A stretch of 51,403 nt of DNA, from positions 1-51,403 of the forward strand of contig CAKRDT010000012.1 of NCBI GenBank assembly GCA_934316545.1. Reading direction: 5' to 3'. Below, in pieces: positions 33,108 through 41,673 of the stretch (positions are counted from its first letter, which is position 1; each line of letters begins with the position of its first letter). Below the pieces are notes generated by a model. It saw nothing but the letters and a program-made list of their open reading frames with translations, was not told the DNA's origin and made no database searches. The translations under genes and the position numbers were made by a program. The stretch comes from an uncultured Agathobacter sp. GTDB lineage: Bacteria > Bacillota > Clostridia > Lachnospirales > Lachnospiraceae.

Positions 33108-33893
33108 ATGTTAAGTGTGAATCATGTTACGAAGAAATATGGCAAAGTAATTGCAAACGAGGACATTTCGCTGCAGATTCAGGATGGACGGATTGCAGTG
33201 CTTCTCGGACCAAACGGCGCAGGAAAATCGACCATTATCAAGAGTATTATTGGTTTTCTCAAATATCAGGGAAGCATTACCGTAGACGGTTTGGTGAACA
33301 AATCGATCGAGGCCAAGCGGATTATGGGATATATTCCGGAGATACCGTCCCTGTATCCGAACCTAACGGTGGATGAGCACATGGAGTTTGTTGCGCGTGC
33401 CTATAAGCTGGACCATTATAAGGAATATAAAGAAGAATTGCTGCGCCGCTTTGAACTGGATGACAAGAAAAAGAAGTTTGGTGATGAATTGTCGAAGGGA
33501 ATGCAGCAGAAGCTGAGTATCTGCTGCGGACTGCTTCCGAAGCCGAAACTGATTCTTTTTGATGAGCCGATGATTGGACTTGATCCGCATGCAATCAAAG
33601 AATTGAAGGCACTTTTTATGGAATTAAAGGGGCAGGGAGCGTCCATTCTTGTCAGCACGCATATGATCGATTCCATCGAGGAACTGTGGGATACGACTTA
33701 TATTATGATGAAGGGGCGCGTCGCAGCCGTTGTTGAGAAGGATGCGTTGACGGACAGTGATAAGAGTCTGGAAGAGATTTTCTTTGAGATTACGGAGGGT
33801 GGACGAGAAGAAAAATCTGAGAGTGATCCACAAAGTGAGAGCCAAAAATCACAGGAGCGTGATTTGCAGGATCAGAAAAGAGGTGCAGTATGA
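33108..33893 (+). CDS. ABC transporter ATP-binding protein
   Basis: ATPase subunit of 261 residues of an ABC-2-type exporter. Visible are Walker A GPNGAGKST, the Q-loop region, the signature LSKGMQQKL, Walker B LILFDEP, the D-loop GLDPHAIKE and the switch STHMIDS. The C-terminal ~45 residues are hydrophilic (EEKSESDPQSESQKSQERDL) and extend beyond the fold. AGGAGG precedes the ATG. It overlaps the permease gene by 4 nt, so they form one transporter. The cargo cannot be told from sequence. Confidence 0.95.
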   Translation: MLSVNHVTKKYGKVIANEDISLQIQDGRIAVLLGPNGAGKSTIIKSIIGFLKYQGSITVDGLVNKSIEAKRIMGYIPEIPSLYPNLTVDEHMEFVARAYKLDHYKEYKEELLRRFELDDKKKKFGDELSKGMQQKLSICCGLLPKPKLILFDEPMIGLDPHAIKELKALFMELKGQGASILVSTHMIDSIEELWDTTYIMMKGRVAAVVEKDALTDSDKSLEEIFFEITEGGREEKSESDPQSESQKSQERDLQDQKRGAV

Positions 33894-35554
33894 GACTTTG
33901 GGGATATTATGCGCTGCACACTTTTATTAATACGGTGAAAAAGATTTTCAAAAGTAAAGTCGTTGTCGTTATATTGTGCAGTTTCCTGATCGGTGGAATC
34001 ATTGGTGGAAGCATCGGATTTATTGGTTCACTGGTTGAGGAACAGACACAGGAGGAACAGGCGGACAACGAGGATACGCCGGATGTTATGGAAGAAGATT
34101 TCATAGAACAACATGCAGGGGCAATCCGTGAGAGTATTCCTGCAGCAACGATGATACTACTTCTTGTAGTTGTGCTTTGGGGAATCTATGGAGGCTCGAA
34201 AAAGGGAAGCGATTTTTTCCTTATGGCAGATGCAAACCTGTTGTTTGCAGCTCCATTGAAAGCCCAGACGGTGCTGATGTTTCGGCTTTCGTTTCAGATA
34301 CTGGCACTTCTTTTCTTTACCTTCTATCTGATCTTTCAGGTGCCGAGCATGAAGCTGCTTCTGGGACTCGATAATTTTGCAATCTTTGCGATTTTTCTTG
34401 CGTGGGGAATGTTACTTTTTATGTCAAAACTGATGTCCGTATTTACCTATACGCTGACGGCAACTTATGAGAAATTGAAAAAATATGTGGTTCCGTTTGT
34501 TTATGCAGTGGGAATTCTTGTCATCGGTGCAACGGGGGCAGTTTATTTGGCAACCGGAAAAGATTACATAGCAACGCTTCGCCTGACCTATGGCGCGGAC
34601 TGGTCAAATGATATTCCGGTTTTTGGATGGTATAAGGCAATGGTCATGAGCGCAATGAGCGGACATGTTTCGGTTTCCCTTGGATATATGGTACTTAATC
34701 TTGTGTTTTTGATCGTTCTTGTCTGGGGCATCTGGCACATTAAAGCAGACTTTTATGAGGATGCACTTGCCGGAGCGCAAAAGCGCGATGATATGACGAG
34801 AGCAGCGCTTGAGGGAAGAAATGTTAACAAAGACAAAAAACAATCGGTGAAACGCGCAAAGAAATTGGAGCGTAAGGCACAGAGTGCATATGAATTGAAA
34901 GGATGGGGCGCTTCCGTGTTCCTGCATAAATCAATCCTGAACAGAAGACGTTTTGCAAAATTGGGCTTTCTTACCAATACGCTTCTTTTGTATCTTGCAA
35001 TCGGTGGGCTTGGAGCTGCCTTTATGGTATACAAATCAGATTTACATGAAATTTCGATTATCGGACTTATTATGGCTTTGACTTTGTTCTTCCGCAACTT
35101 TGGCAATCCGATTGAAATTGAATCGTCACACAATTGGCTGTTTCTCGTGCCGGAGGATCCATATAAGAAGGTTCTGTATGCAATATTGGCAGGAAGCGTG
35201 GACTGTGTCCTTGATCTTCTTCCCGGAATCGTGGCCGCAACCGTAATTTTACGTGGCAATCCTTTGATGGCACTTCTGTGGCTTGCAACGCTGGTTTCCA
35301 TGGATTTTATGTTCTCATGCTTCGGCCTTCTGATGCAGGCAATCCTGCCGTCGAGTGCGATGGATGTCGTCAAATCCATGCTGCAGATGATGCTTCGCGT
35401 ATTTATCATTATGGTGATCGTGATTGCTTTTGCGGTTGGTGCGGTAGTACAGGGACTCGCATTGGGTGCTGTATTTTGTATGTGCGCTTCGCTTGCAGTG
35501 GGAACCGTAAGCTTTGTGGTGTATCCGAGTCTGCTTCATCGTGGCATAGGGTAG
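33890..35554 (+). CDS. ABC exporter permease
   Basis: Integral membrane partner of 554 residues with about 12 predicted membrane segments. There is an N-terminal helix (VVVVILCSFLIGGIIGGSIG), a charged loop, and a basic cytoplasmic stretch near residues 290-340 (NVNKDKKQSVKRAKKLERKA). The family resembles the putative ABC exporter permeases found next to such ATPases in Clostridia; no substrate is indicated. Start overlaps the ATPase stop (ATGA). The stop codon is followed within 2 bp by a long hairpin repeat. Confidence 0.9.
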   Translation: MRLWGYYALHTFINTVKKIFKSKVVVVILCSFLIGGIIGGSIGFIGSLVEEQTQEEQADNEDTPDVMEEDFIEQHAGAIRESIPAATMILLLVVVLWGIYGGSKKGSDFFLMADANLLFAAPLKAQTVLMFRLSFQILALLFFTFYLIFQVPSMKLLLGLDNFAIFAIFLAWGMLLFMSKLMSVFTYTLTATYEKLKKYVVPFVYAVGILVIGATGAVYLATGKDYIATLRLTYGADWSNDIPVFGWYKAMVMSAMSGHVSVSLGYMVLNLVFLIVLVWGIWHIKADFYEDALAGAQKRDDMTRAALEGRNVNKDKKQSVKRAKKLERKAQSAYELKGWGASVFLHKSILNRRRFAKLGFLTNTLLLYLAIGGLGAAFMVYKSDLHEISIIGLIMALTLFFRNFGNPIEIESSHNWLFLVPEDPYKKVLYAILAGSVDCVLDLLPGIVAATVILRGNPLMALLWLATLVSMDFMFSCFGLLMQAILPSSAMDVVKSMLQMMLRVFIIMVIVIAFAVGAVVQGLALGAVFCMCASLAVGTVSFVVYPSLLHRGIG

Positions 35555-35555
35555 G

Positions 35556-36000
35556 AAATATTCGGGGTTGCCGTGATCAGATTGGGGTTCAAAAACGGAC
35601 GATACCGGATGATAAATTTACAATAGAAAATTAGCAGTAAGTTTTTTTAAGCCGACGGACTTTGAACGATTTTAATGACCTTTTTCCATTAAATCTTTAC
35701 GGCATCAGACCATACGATTATTTTTATCAGGAAAATTTGCAAATCAACTTCACCAGCGATTTTGGATAGTTGGCTGAGATAGGCGCAATTAGCCATAGGT
35801 CATGGAACGGTGAAGCAGTTGCAAATTTGTCCTGCAAAAATAAGTATGGCTCCGATGCCTGTAACATGAAAAGGTTGGTCATTGAAATCATGCAAAGCCC
35901 TGTTGGTTGAATACGTTTGCTGCTAATTTTCCTTTTTACTTTTTTCTATCCGGTATCGTCTGTTTTAGAAAGTCAATCTGATCACGCCAACCCTAAATTT
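35556..36000. repeat. Long imperfect hairpin element, family 1, copy B
   Basis: This 445-nt self-complementary segment lies between the convergent ABC permease and tRNA-Leu genes. GCGTGATCAGATTGAC-type ends are inverted, as are ACGGACGATACCGGAT and ATCCGGTATCGTCTGT, GAAAATTAGCAG and CTGCTAATTTTC, and TTTAATGACCTTTT and AAAAGGTTGGTCATTGAAA. Near the apex, AATTTGCAAATCAACTTCACC pairs with GGTGAAGCAGTTGCAAATT. The apical loop contains GGCT/AGCC. It matches the element at 9670 along the arms but not at the apex. No supported frame was found. Confidence 0.85.
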
Positions 36001-36026
36001 TATAGCTTAGTAAGTTTTGTGCGAAC

Positions 36027-36062
36027 AAAAAAGAGATCTTCGATTTCGAAGATCTCTTTTTA
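36027..36062. terminator. Terminator downstream of tRNA-Leu
   Basis: Strong AAAAAGAGATCTTCGA / TCGAAGATCTCTTTTT hairpin with a T-run on both strands. It ends two bases from the tRNA-Leu 3' end. Confidence 0.85.
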
Positions 36063-36063
36063 A

Positions 36064-36146
36064 TGCCGGCAGCGGGACTTGAACCCGCACGTGGTTACCC
36101 ACAACAGATTTTGAGTCTGCATCGTCTGCCATTCCGACACGCCGGC
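36064..36146 (-). tRNA. tRNA-Leu (anticodon CAA)
   Basis: 83-nt class II tRNA on the minus strand. The acceptor GCCGGCG pairs with TGCCGGC, the anticodon loop CTCAAAA lies in a CAGA/TCTG stem, the long variable arm is TGGGTAACCACG, and the T-arm is GCGGGTTCAAGTCCCGC. The discriminator is A and CCA is not encoded. Confidence 0.94.
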
Positions 36147-36303
36147 ACGAACAAATATTATACTAACACAGGGGCGGAAAGAATGCAAGAAGAACTTTCT
36201 TCTAATTTATAAACTCTCTGATCCTGTATAAATTCTTATTGATGCACAAAAGTTGAATCGGTGGTGTGATGAAACAAACGACGAAACAAACAGGCGTTCA
36301 TCG

Positions 36304-36332
36304 TTGACGAAAGTTATCATATATGATAACAT
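36304..36332 (+). promoter_or_regulatory. Promoter with an embedded palindromic operator
   Basis: TTGACG at 36304-36309 and TAACAT at 36327-36332 with a 17-bp spacer. The perfect 18-bp palindrome GTTATCATATATGATAAC (36313-36330) fills the spacer and overlaps the -10 box, the expected geometry for repression by the dimeric HTH protein encoded just downstream. Confidence 0.75.
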
Positions 36333-36370
36333 AGAAGCAGTCAGGGTAATGGAAAGGCGAAGGTATGAAG

Positions 36371-36679
36371 ATGCAGGAGAGCGGCATTCGTGGGGCATCG
36401 AAGCTGGAATGTGGCAACGATTGGAATGTGGCGAAGCAAAGAAGTCGAAAGAACGAAGAAGAGACAAAGTTAAGAAGTGATGCCAGCAGGGATGTCGCGA
36501 AGCAGATTCGTGATGTGCGGAAGTCGCAGGGGATGACACAGGCGTCACTTGCGGAACTGGTCGGGACGAAAAAATCGAATATATCCCGTCTGGAGAGCGG
36601 ACGTTATAATCCGAGTCTGGACTTTCTTGTGAAGGTTGCCGGAGGACTTGGCAAGCAGATACAAGTGGAAGTGAAGTGA
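36371..36679 (+). CDS. XRE-family HTH regulator (antitoxin-like)
   Basis: Small DNA-binding protein of 102 residues. The last ~68 residues form a complete Cro/C1-type HTH (VAKQIRDVRKSQGMTQASLAELVGTKKSNISRLESGRYNPSLDFLVKVAGGL, split here as one domain), ending KQIQVEVK. This resembles HigA/RelB-locus antitoxins. The N-terminal ~34 residues are hydrophilic and not conserved-looking, so the true start may be internal. ATG 36371 has AAGG 7 nt upstream. No toxin gene is found on either side, so it is an orphan or autoregulator. A palindrome in its promoter is the likely operator. Confidence 0.8.
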   Translation: MQESGIRGASKLECGNDWNVAKQRSRKNEEETKLRSDASRDVAKQIRDVRKSQGMTQASLAELVGTKKSNISRLESGRYNPSLDFLVKVAGGLGKQIQVEVK

Positions 36680-36716
36680 AGCTGGAAAACGAAGTGAAAT
36701 TGGCGGATGACAGCCG

Positions 36717-36756
36717 CAGCCGGAGCACGCCGCCACAGGAGTTTCGCAAACGCCTA
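36717..36756. repeat. 40-bp dispersed repeat, copy 2
   Basis: Same segment as 35-74 with one mismatch (A36750 versus T68), lying between the XRE gene and the following small gene. Confidence 0.75.
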
Positions 36757-36785
36757 CAATAAGAATAAGATGGAGGAGAACGAAC

Positions 36786-37064
36786 GTGACAATGAAATTG
36801 GGAAACTACAAAGACAATGATGTAGAATTGTGCCGGACGACAAATGATCGTGTAAGCTGTCAGACGGCAGAGGCGCTTCTTGAGGAACATATTCCTTTTA
36901 CGAAGAACAGCAGACGGATTCCTTTTTTTAAGAGGGAAGAATATAAGGGAGCGGATAAAGTATGGGTGATTACAATTAACCCGCGCAGATACGGACAGGC
37001 AAGACGCGTGATTGATCGCATGGATCGTGTGTATAAAGATAGACTGGTTTTGTCAAATTATTAG
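36786..37064 (+). CDS. Small hypothetical protein (possible DUF2007-like fold)
   Basis: The 92-residue protein is soluble and basic at its C-terminus. A segment AEALLEEHIPFTKNSRRIPFF followed by VWVITINPRRYGQARRVIDRM recalls the small DUF2007 signal-transducing-like proteins, in which a short alpha/beta unit handles two-residue-neighbour differences; this is only a resemblance. GTG at 36786 is chosen because GGAGGAG lies 7 nt upstream; an ATG two codons later is also possible. No partner gene is evident. Confidence 0.65.
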   Translation: MTMKLGNYKDNDVELCRTTNDRVSCQTAEALLEEHIPFTKNSRRIPFFKREEYKGADKVWVITINPRRYGQARRVIDRMDRVYKDRLVLSNY

Positions 37065-37112
37065 AGTAAACAGAGTGCTTTGCAGGATGAAGTGAAAAAA
37101 GTGTGAAATCCA

Positions 37113-37141
37113 TTCAAAAAGGAACAGAGGTGTGGTAAAAT
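37113..37141 (+). promoter_or_regulatory. Putative promoter of the envelope operon
   Basis: TTCAAA at 37113-37118, 17-bp spacer, TAAAAT at 37136-37141, upstream of the LtaS-like gene. Confidence 0.45.
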
Positions 37142-37193
37142 CCTATGAGATGATGCCATAGTTGTGTTCTTTTTTTATGGCTGCGATTTTGTG

Positions 37194-39047
37194 ATGTTGG
37201 AAGGTAAAAGAAAAGTGGAAATAAAGAGTAATGAGTGGAAAAAACGGATCGCGTATATCGTTGGGTTTGCAATCGTTCCGGTGATTTGTTTCTATCTGAT
37301 GGAAGCGTTTGAGCACAATGCTCTGGTGGAAGTGAGGCAGGAAGCACAGTGGTTTAATATATTGATCTTTGAATTGCTTGCATGGGTGCTGTATTTTCTG
37401 ATCGGAAGGATGACAGCAGCGCTTCGGATTGAACTTGGACTGGCACTGGCTTTCGGAATTACGAATCATTATGTGATGGCATTTCGGTCGACGCCGTTTG
37501 TGCCGTGGGATCTGCTTTCGGTGCGGACAGCAGCAAGCGTTGCGCAGAATTATGATTTTACTCCGACACCAAGAATGATCATTGTGACCGTTCTGTTTCT
37601 GGTGTTGCTGGCAGGTGTGCACGTTTTGCGCAAAGCGCCACGCATCAGGCTGCCGATCCGGCTTGGATCTGCTGCACTATGTGGTGTGGCGCTATGCCTG
37701 TTTGTCAATACGTTGCAACAGGAAACGTTTCAGACGAAACATTATCTGTATCCGTTTCTTTTTACGCCGGCGTATATGACAAAGGTGAATGGCATGGCGG
37801 TGACATTTGCAATGGATCTGGCATATGTCGTGGTTGATAAACCGGATGGGTACAGCAAGGAAGAGGCGCAGGAGATCCTCGCGGAATATGGAAGTACAGA
37901 GAATGTTTTCCCGGATGATGAAACAAATACAGACAGTCATGCACCGGAAGGAAGCGGATCGGTTTCCGCGGATCATGCAACAGATAAAGATACGCAGGAT
38001 CTTCCGAATATTATCGTGATCATGGATGAGGCTTTCTCCGATCTGTCCGTGGACGGAGAACTGCAGACGAATGAAGATTACATGCCTTTTATGCATAAGA
38101 TGCAGAAGGGGGCTGATAATACCATTACCGGATATGCGCAGGTGTCTGTGTGTGGCGGAAATACAGCCAACTCCGAGTTTGAGTTCCTGACTGGAAACAC
38201 GATGTCGTTTCTGCCGGACGGAAGCATTCCGTATCAGCAGTATATTACAGGAAATACGCCGTCTCTGGCCAGTTATCTAGCAAGTCTTGGCTATGAGACT
38301 TATGCGCAGCATCCGTATTATGCTGCGGGATGGAATCGGGAGAAGGTCTATCCGCTCCTTGGATTTGAACATTTGGATTTTCTGGAGGATTATGAGAATA
38401 AGACTTATGTGAGAAAATATGTCAGTGATGATGCGGATATGCAGCATATTATTGACACATACGAAAACAAAGAAGCTGGAAAGCCTGCGTTCATCTTCAA
38501 TGTGACGATGCAAAATCATGGCGGATATACGGATCAATACGCCAATCTTAAGGAAAGTGTGAAGGCAGCCGGTTATAACAGTGATCCGCTTGATCAGTAT
38601 CTGTCTTTGATCCGCCTGACGGATCAGTCCCTGGAGAAGCTGGTTGACTATTTCGCACAGGCGGACGAGAAAACGGTCATCGTATTTTTCGGCGATCATC
38701 AGCCGAGCGACACAGTGGCGTCGCAGATCGTGGATTCGATGCTTCTTCCGGGCGAAAGCGCATCGGATGAGCAGCTTCGAAGCCGCTATCTGGTTCCGTA
38801 TCTCGTGTGGGCAAATTATGATATGGAAAGTCAGACAAACCAGAATACGAGTCTGAATTATCTGGCGGCAGAGGTCCTTGAAGCAGCCCAAATTCCAACG
38901 GATGCATATCAGAATTTTCTGTTGGAATTAAAGGATTCATACCCTGTGATGTCTGCAGCCGGACGAACCGAGGCTGCAAATGCAGACGAAGATCTGTTGG
39001 ATACGTATCAGAAATTACAGTATTTTAATCTGTTTGAAACCAAGTAA
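37194..39047 (+). CDS. LtaS-like sulfatase-domain phosphoglycerol transferase
   Basis: Membrane-anchored enzyme of about 617 residues. Five membrane segments (~20-180) precede an extracellular alkaline-phosphatase-fold domain. The metal-binding site and nucleophile region include IVIMDEAFSD, GGNTANSEFEFLTG (catalytic Thr), and FFGDHQPSD. In LtaS and its relatives this polymerises or transfers glycerol phosphate from phosphatidylglycerol onto a glycolipid or glycan. The start is uncertain: ATG 37194 has no clear ribosome binding site, while GTG 37215 has GGAAGG 10 nt upstream. It is followed by yfhO-like and glycosyltransferase genes. Confidence 0.88.
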   Translation: MLEGKRKVEIKSNEWKKRIAYIVGFAIVPVICFYLMEAFEHNALVEVRQEAQWFNILIFELLAWVLYFLIGRMTAALRIELGLALAFGITNHYVMAFRSTPFVPWDLLSVRTAASVAQNYDFTPTPRMIIVTVLFLVLLAGVHVLRKAPRIRLPIRLGSAALCGVALCLFVNTLQQETFQTKHYLYPFLFTPAYMTKVNGMAVTFAMDLAYVVVDKPDGYSKEEAQEILAEYGSTENVFPDDETNTDSHAPEGSGSVSADHATDKDTQDLPNIIVIMDEAFSDLSVDGELQTNEDYMPFMHKMQKGADNTITGYAQVSVCGGNTANSEFEFLTGNTMSFLPDGSIPYQQYITGNTPSLASYLASLGYETYAQHPYYAAGWNREKVYPLLGFEHLDFLEDYENKTYVRKYVSDDADMQHIIDTYENKEAGKPAFIFNVTMQNHGGYTDQYANLKESVKAAGYNSDPLDQYLSLIRLTDQSLEKLVDYFAQADEKTVIVFFGDHQPSDTVASQIVDSMLLPGESASDEQLRSRYLVPYLVWANYDMESQTNQNTSLNYLAAEVLEAAQIPTDAYQNFLLELKDSYPVMSAAGRTEAANADEDLLDTYQKLQYFNLFETK

Positions 39048-39087
39048 TCGTCAGTCAATGAATAGAAAGGCAAAAGGAAGAGTAGCA

Positions 39088-41673
39088 ATGTCTCATACGA
39101 TCGGTCAGAAATTATACGAACTTACAAAAAAGAAATCCTTCCCTTATGTGATGGCTTTTTTCATACCGTTTGTCATCTGCGTGATCATCTGTATTGGAAA
39201 TGGCGTGTATCCGTTTGGGGACAATTGTATCCTTCATGTCGATATGTATCACCAGTACTGTCCGTTTTTTACTGAATTTTTAAACAAGCTGCGCACGGGC
39301 GGAAGCATGCAGTATTCCTGGAATCTTGGACTTGGATCGGATTTTGTGTCTTTGTATGCTTACTATCTGGCGAGTCCGTTGAACTGGCTGATCGTGCTTT
39401 GTCCGAAACAGTGGGTCGTTGAGTTTATGACCTCTTTGATTCTGCTTAAGATTGCGGCAAGCGGATTGACGTTCTTTCTTTTTCTGAAATATCATTTTCA
39501 CATCGTTGGAAAAGACGGACGAATGCACGATAACCAGATGATTCCGGCACTTGTATTCTCGACGGGATATGCATTGTCCGGATTTGTGGCAGCATACAGC
39601 TGGGACATCATGTGGATGGATTGTATCGCATTGTTTCCGCTGATCATGGTCGGATTAGAGAAGATGATGAAGGAGCAGAAAGCGTTTCTTTACTATGGGA
39701 CACTTACATTATGCATTTTCTCCAATTATTACATTTCTATTATGATCTGTATTTTTTTGGTGTTTGCATTTGGACTGTATTTCTTTCAGTTACGGGAGCA
39801 TCGTCTGACAACGTTGATCCGTTTCGCGTGGTATTCGTTACTGGCAGGTGCCAGCTCGGCCATCCTGTTGCTTCCGGAGATCGCTGCGCTTGGAGCATCG
39901 GGATCCGCGGAAGATGGATTTCCAACACAGATTGAATTTTATTTTAATATTCTTGCGGAAATTGGAAGAAGTGCGGCAACAACGACTTCCTATATCGGAA
40001 ATGATCACTGGCCGAATCTGTATGCCGGTGCATTCAGTCTGCTTCTGGTGTTTTTGTATGCATTCAATCGAAGAATTCAAATGCGACAGAAGCTGCCGAG
40101 ACTTCTGATGCTTGGCTTTTTCCTCGTGAGTTTTGCAAACAAGCAGTTGGATTATATTTGGCATGGCATGCATTTTCCACAGGCATTGCCTGGAAGGCAG
40201 TCCTTTTTGTATATATTTATGATCCTTGTGATGGGATTTGAGACAATCAGAAAATTCAAAGGAACAAAGCTCTGGCAGATTGTAATCGCTGCGGTCGGGG
40301 CTATGGCACTTCTTTTTGTAAGCGGCATATTCGGGGATGAGGATGTGACGGATCCGATGTCTTTACTGATTACCGCGTTATTTATCAGCGTGTACGGAAT
40401 TTGTCTGATTCTTATGAAACTGACGCGAAAACAGACGAAAACGGCATTGTTTTATTTCACATTCTGGATTGCAATCGCGGAGCTTGCGGTCAATATGGCG
40501 ATCACGGGACTCGGCACGACCAGCCGCGTGGCTTATACCGACAAACAGGAATTCTATCCGGTGCTGCTTGAGATGGCAAAGGAAGATAATGAGAAGCTGG
40601 GCGGGGATACCTTCTACCGTGTGGAAGATACCGGGCGTAAGACGAAAAATGATGGGGCACTCTATGATTATGCACCGGCAACAATTTTCTCATCACTGAT
40701 GAATCTGGATGTCAGCCACCTGTTCCAAAAACTGTATATGGAGGGCGGTAAGAATTTCTACTGTTACAATGGTGCGATGCCACTGACTTCTGCGCTGTTT
40801 TCCGTCCGCTATATGCTTTCCGACAATCCGATGGAGGCCGATGCGTTCAAGACGCTTGTCGGAAGCGAGAATGGCAATTACCTGTATCGCAATCATTATT
40901 GTCTGCCGCTTGGGTATATGATGGATGAAGATGCTCTCCGTGAGTGGGCTGATGCGGCATCCAACCGTCTGGGTTCATTGAATGCTTTCGGGGCCGCATT
41001 GGGCTGCGGGGAGAATCTGATCAGCCACATAGACTGTGTGACGGAGGAAGTGGCTGGTGACACATCGATTGATATACCGGAGGATGGTTATTATTATGCG
41101 GATTATACGACTTGTAATTCGGACAATCTGAATGTGAACCGCAGCGATGGGTGGAACATGAATTATTCCAAGACAACGCACCGCTATCTGCTTGGCCTGG
41201 GGAAATGCAAAGCAGGGGACCGGATCCATATTTCAAATACCAATATGGAAACCATCTATTTTAGCGTATATCAGCTGAATACGGACATGGTTGATCAGTG
41301 TTACAACACGCTGAACCGGCAGACGATGGAACTTACCTCGATGACGGATCGTTCTGTAGAAGGCACGATCGATGTGAAAGAAGAAGGAAGACTGGTACTT
41401 TCGATACCGGCGGATGAAGGCTGGACACTGTATGTGGACGGAAAAGAGACGAAAATCGAGACGATGGAAAAGGCATTGATCGGTGTTCATCTGACGGAGG
41501 GAAAGCACACAATCCGGCTACATTATACAACGCCGGGATTGAAAATCGGAGCATCGATCAGCGCAGGAGCAATCCTTCTTGCTGCGATCAGTCTGATTAC
41601 AGCACAAAAAATAATGAAAAGAAAGTCTGAAAATAAGTATCGGAAAGAGGAAAACGAGGCAGAAAATGAGTAA
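39088..41673 (+). CDS. yfhO: YfhO-family membrane protein (putative extracytoplasmic glycosyltransferase)
   Basis: Large polytopic protein of 861 residues with about 13 membrane segments and an extracellular beta-rich C-terminal part before a last helix (GASISAGAILLAAISLITA). The N-terminal VYPFGDNCILHVDMYHQY and YSWNLGLGSDFVSLYAYYLASP segments are characteristic of the YfhO family. In Bacillus, YfhO acts with a CsbB-type glycosyltransferase and a GtcA-type flippase to glycosylate lipoteichoic acid. AAGGAAG lies 9 nt before ATG 39088; an earlier in-frame ATG at 39058 is possible. It overlaps the next gene by 8 nt. Confidence 0.9.
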   Translation: MSHTIGQKLYELTKKKSFPYVMAFFIPFVICVIICIGNGVYPFGDNCILHVDMYHQYCPFFTEFLNKLRTGGSMQYSWNLGLGSDFVSLYAYYLASPLNWLIVLCPKQWVVEFMTSLILLKIAASGLTFFLFLKYHFHIVGKDGRMHDNQMIPALVFSTGYALSGFVAAYSWDIMWMDCIALFPLIMVGLEKMMKEQKAFLYYGTLTLCIFSNYYISIMICIFLVFAFGLYFFQLREHRLTTLIRFAWYSLLAGASSAILLLPEIAALGASGSAEDGFPTQIEFYFNILAEIGRSAATTTSYIGNDHWPNLYAGAFSLLLVFLYAFNRRIQMRQKLPRLLMLGFFLVSFANKQLDYIWHGMHFPQALPGRQSFLYIFMILVMGFETIRKFKGTKLWQIVIAAVGAMALLFVSGIFGDEDVTDPMSLLITALFISVYGICLILMKLTRKQTKTALFYFTFWIAIAELAVNMAITGLGTTSRVAYTDKQEFYPVLLEMAKEDNEKLGGDTFYRVEDTGRKTKNDGALYDYAPATIFSSLMNLDVSHLFQKLYMEGGKNFYCYNGAMPLTSALFSVRYMLSDNPMEADAFKTLVGSENGNYLYRNHYCLPLGYMMDEDALREWADAASNRLGSLNAFGAALGCGENLISHIDCVTEEVAGDTSIDIPEDGYYYADYTTCNSDNLNVNRSDGWNMNYSKTTHRYLLGLGKCKAGDRIHISNTNMETIYFSVYQLNTDMVDQCYNTLNRQTMELTSMTDRSVEGTIDVKEEGRLVLSIPADEGWTLYVDGKETKIETMEKALIGVHLTEGKHTIRLHYTTPGLKIGASISAGAILLAAISLITAQKIMKRKSENKYRKEENEAENE

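Noticed and set aside
36253..36480. Toxin gene partner of the XRE regulator
   Set aside because: The 75-codon frame overlaps the promoter and the XRE gene in another frame, has no ribosome binding site and no RelE/HigB features.
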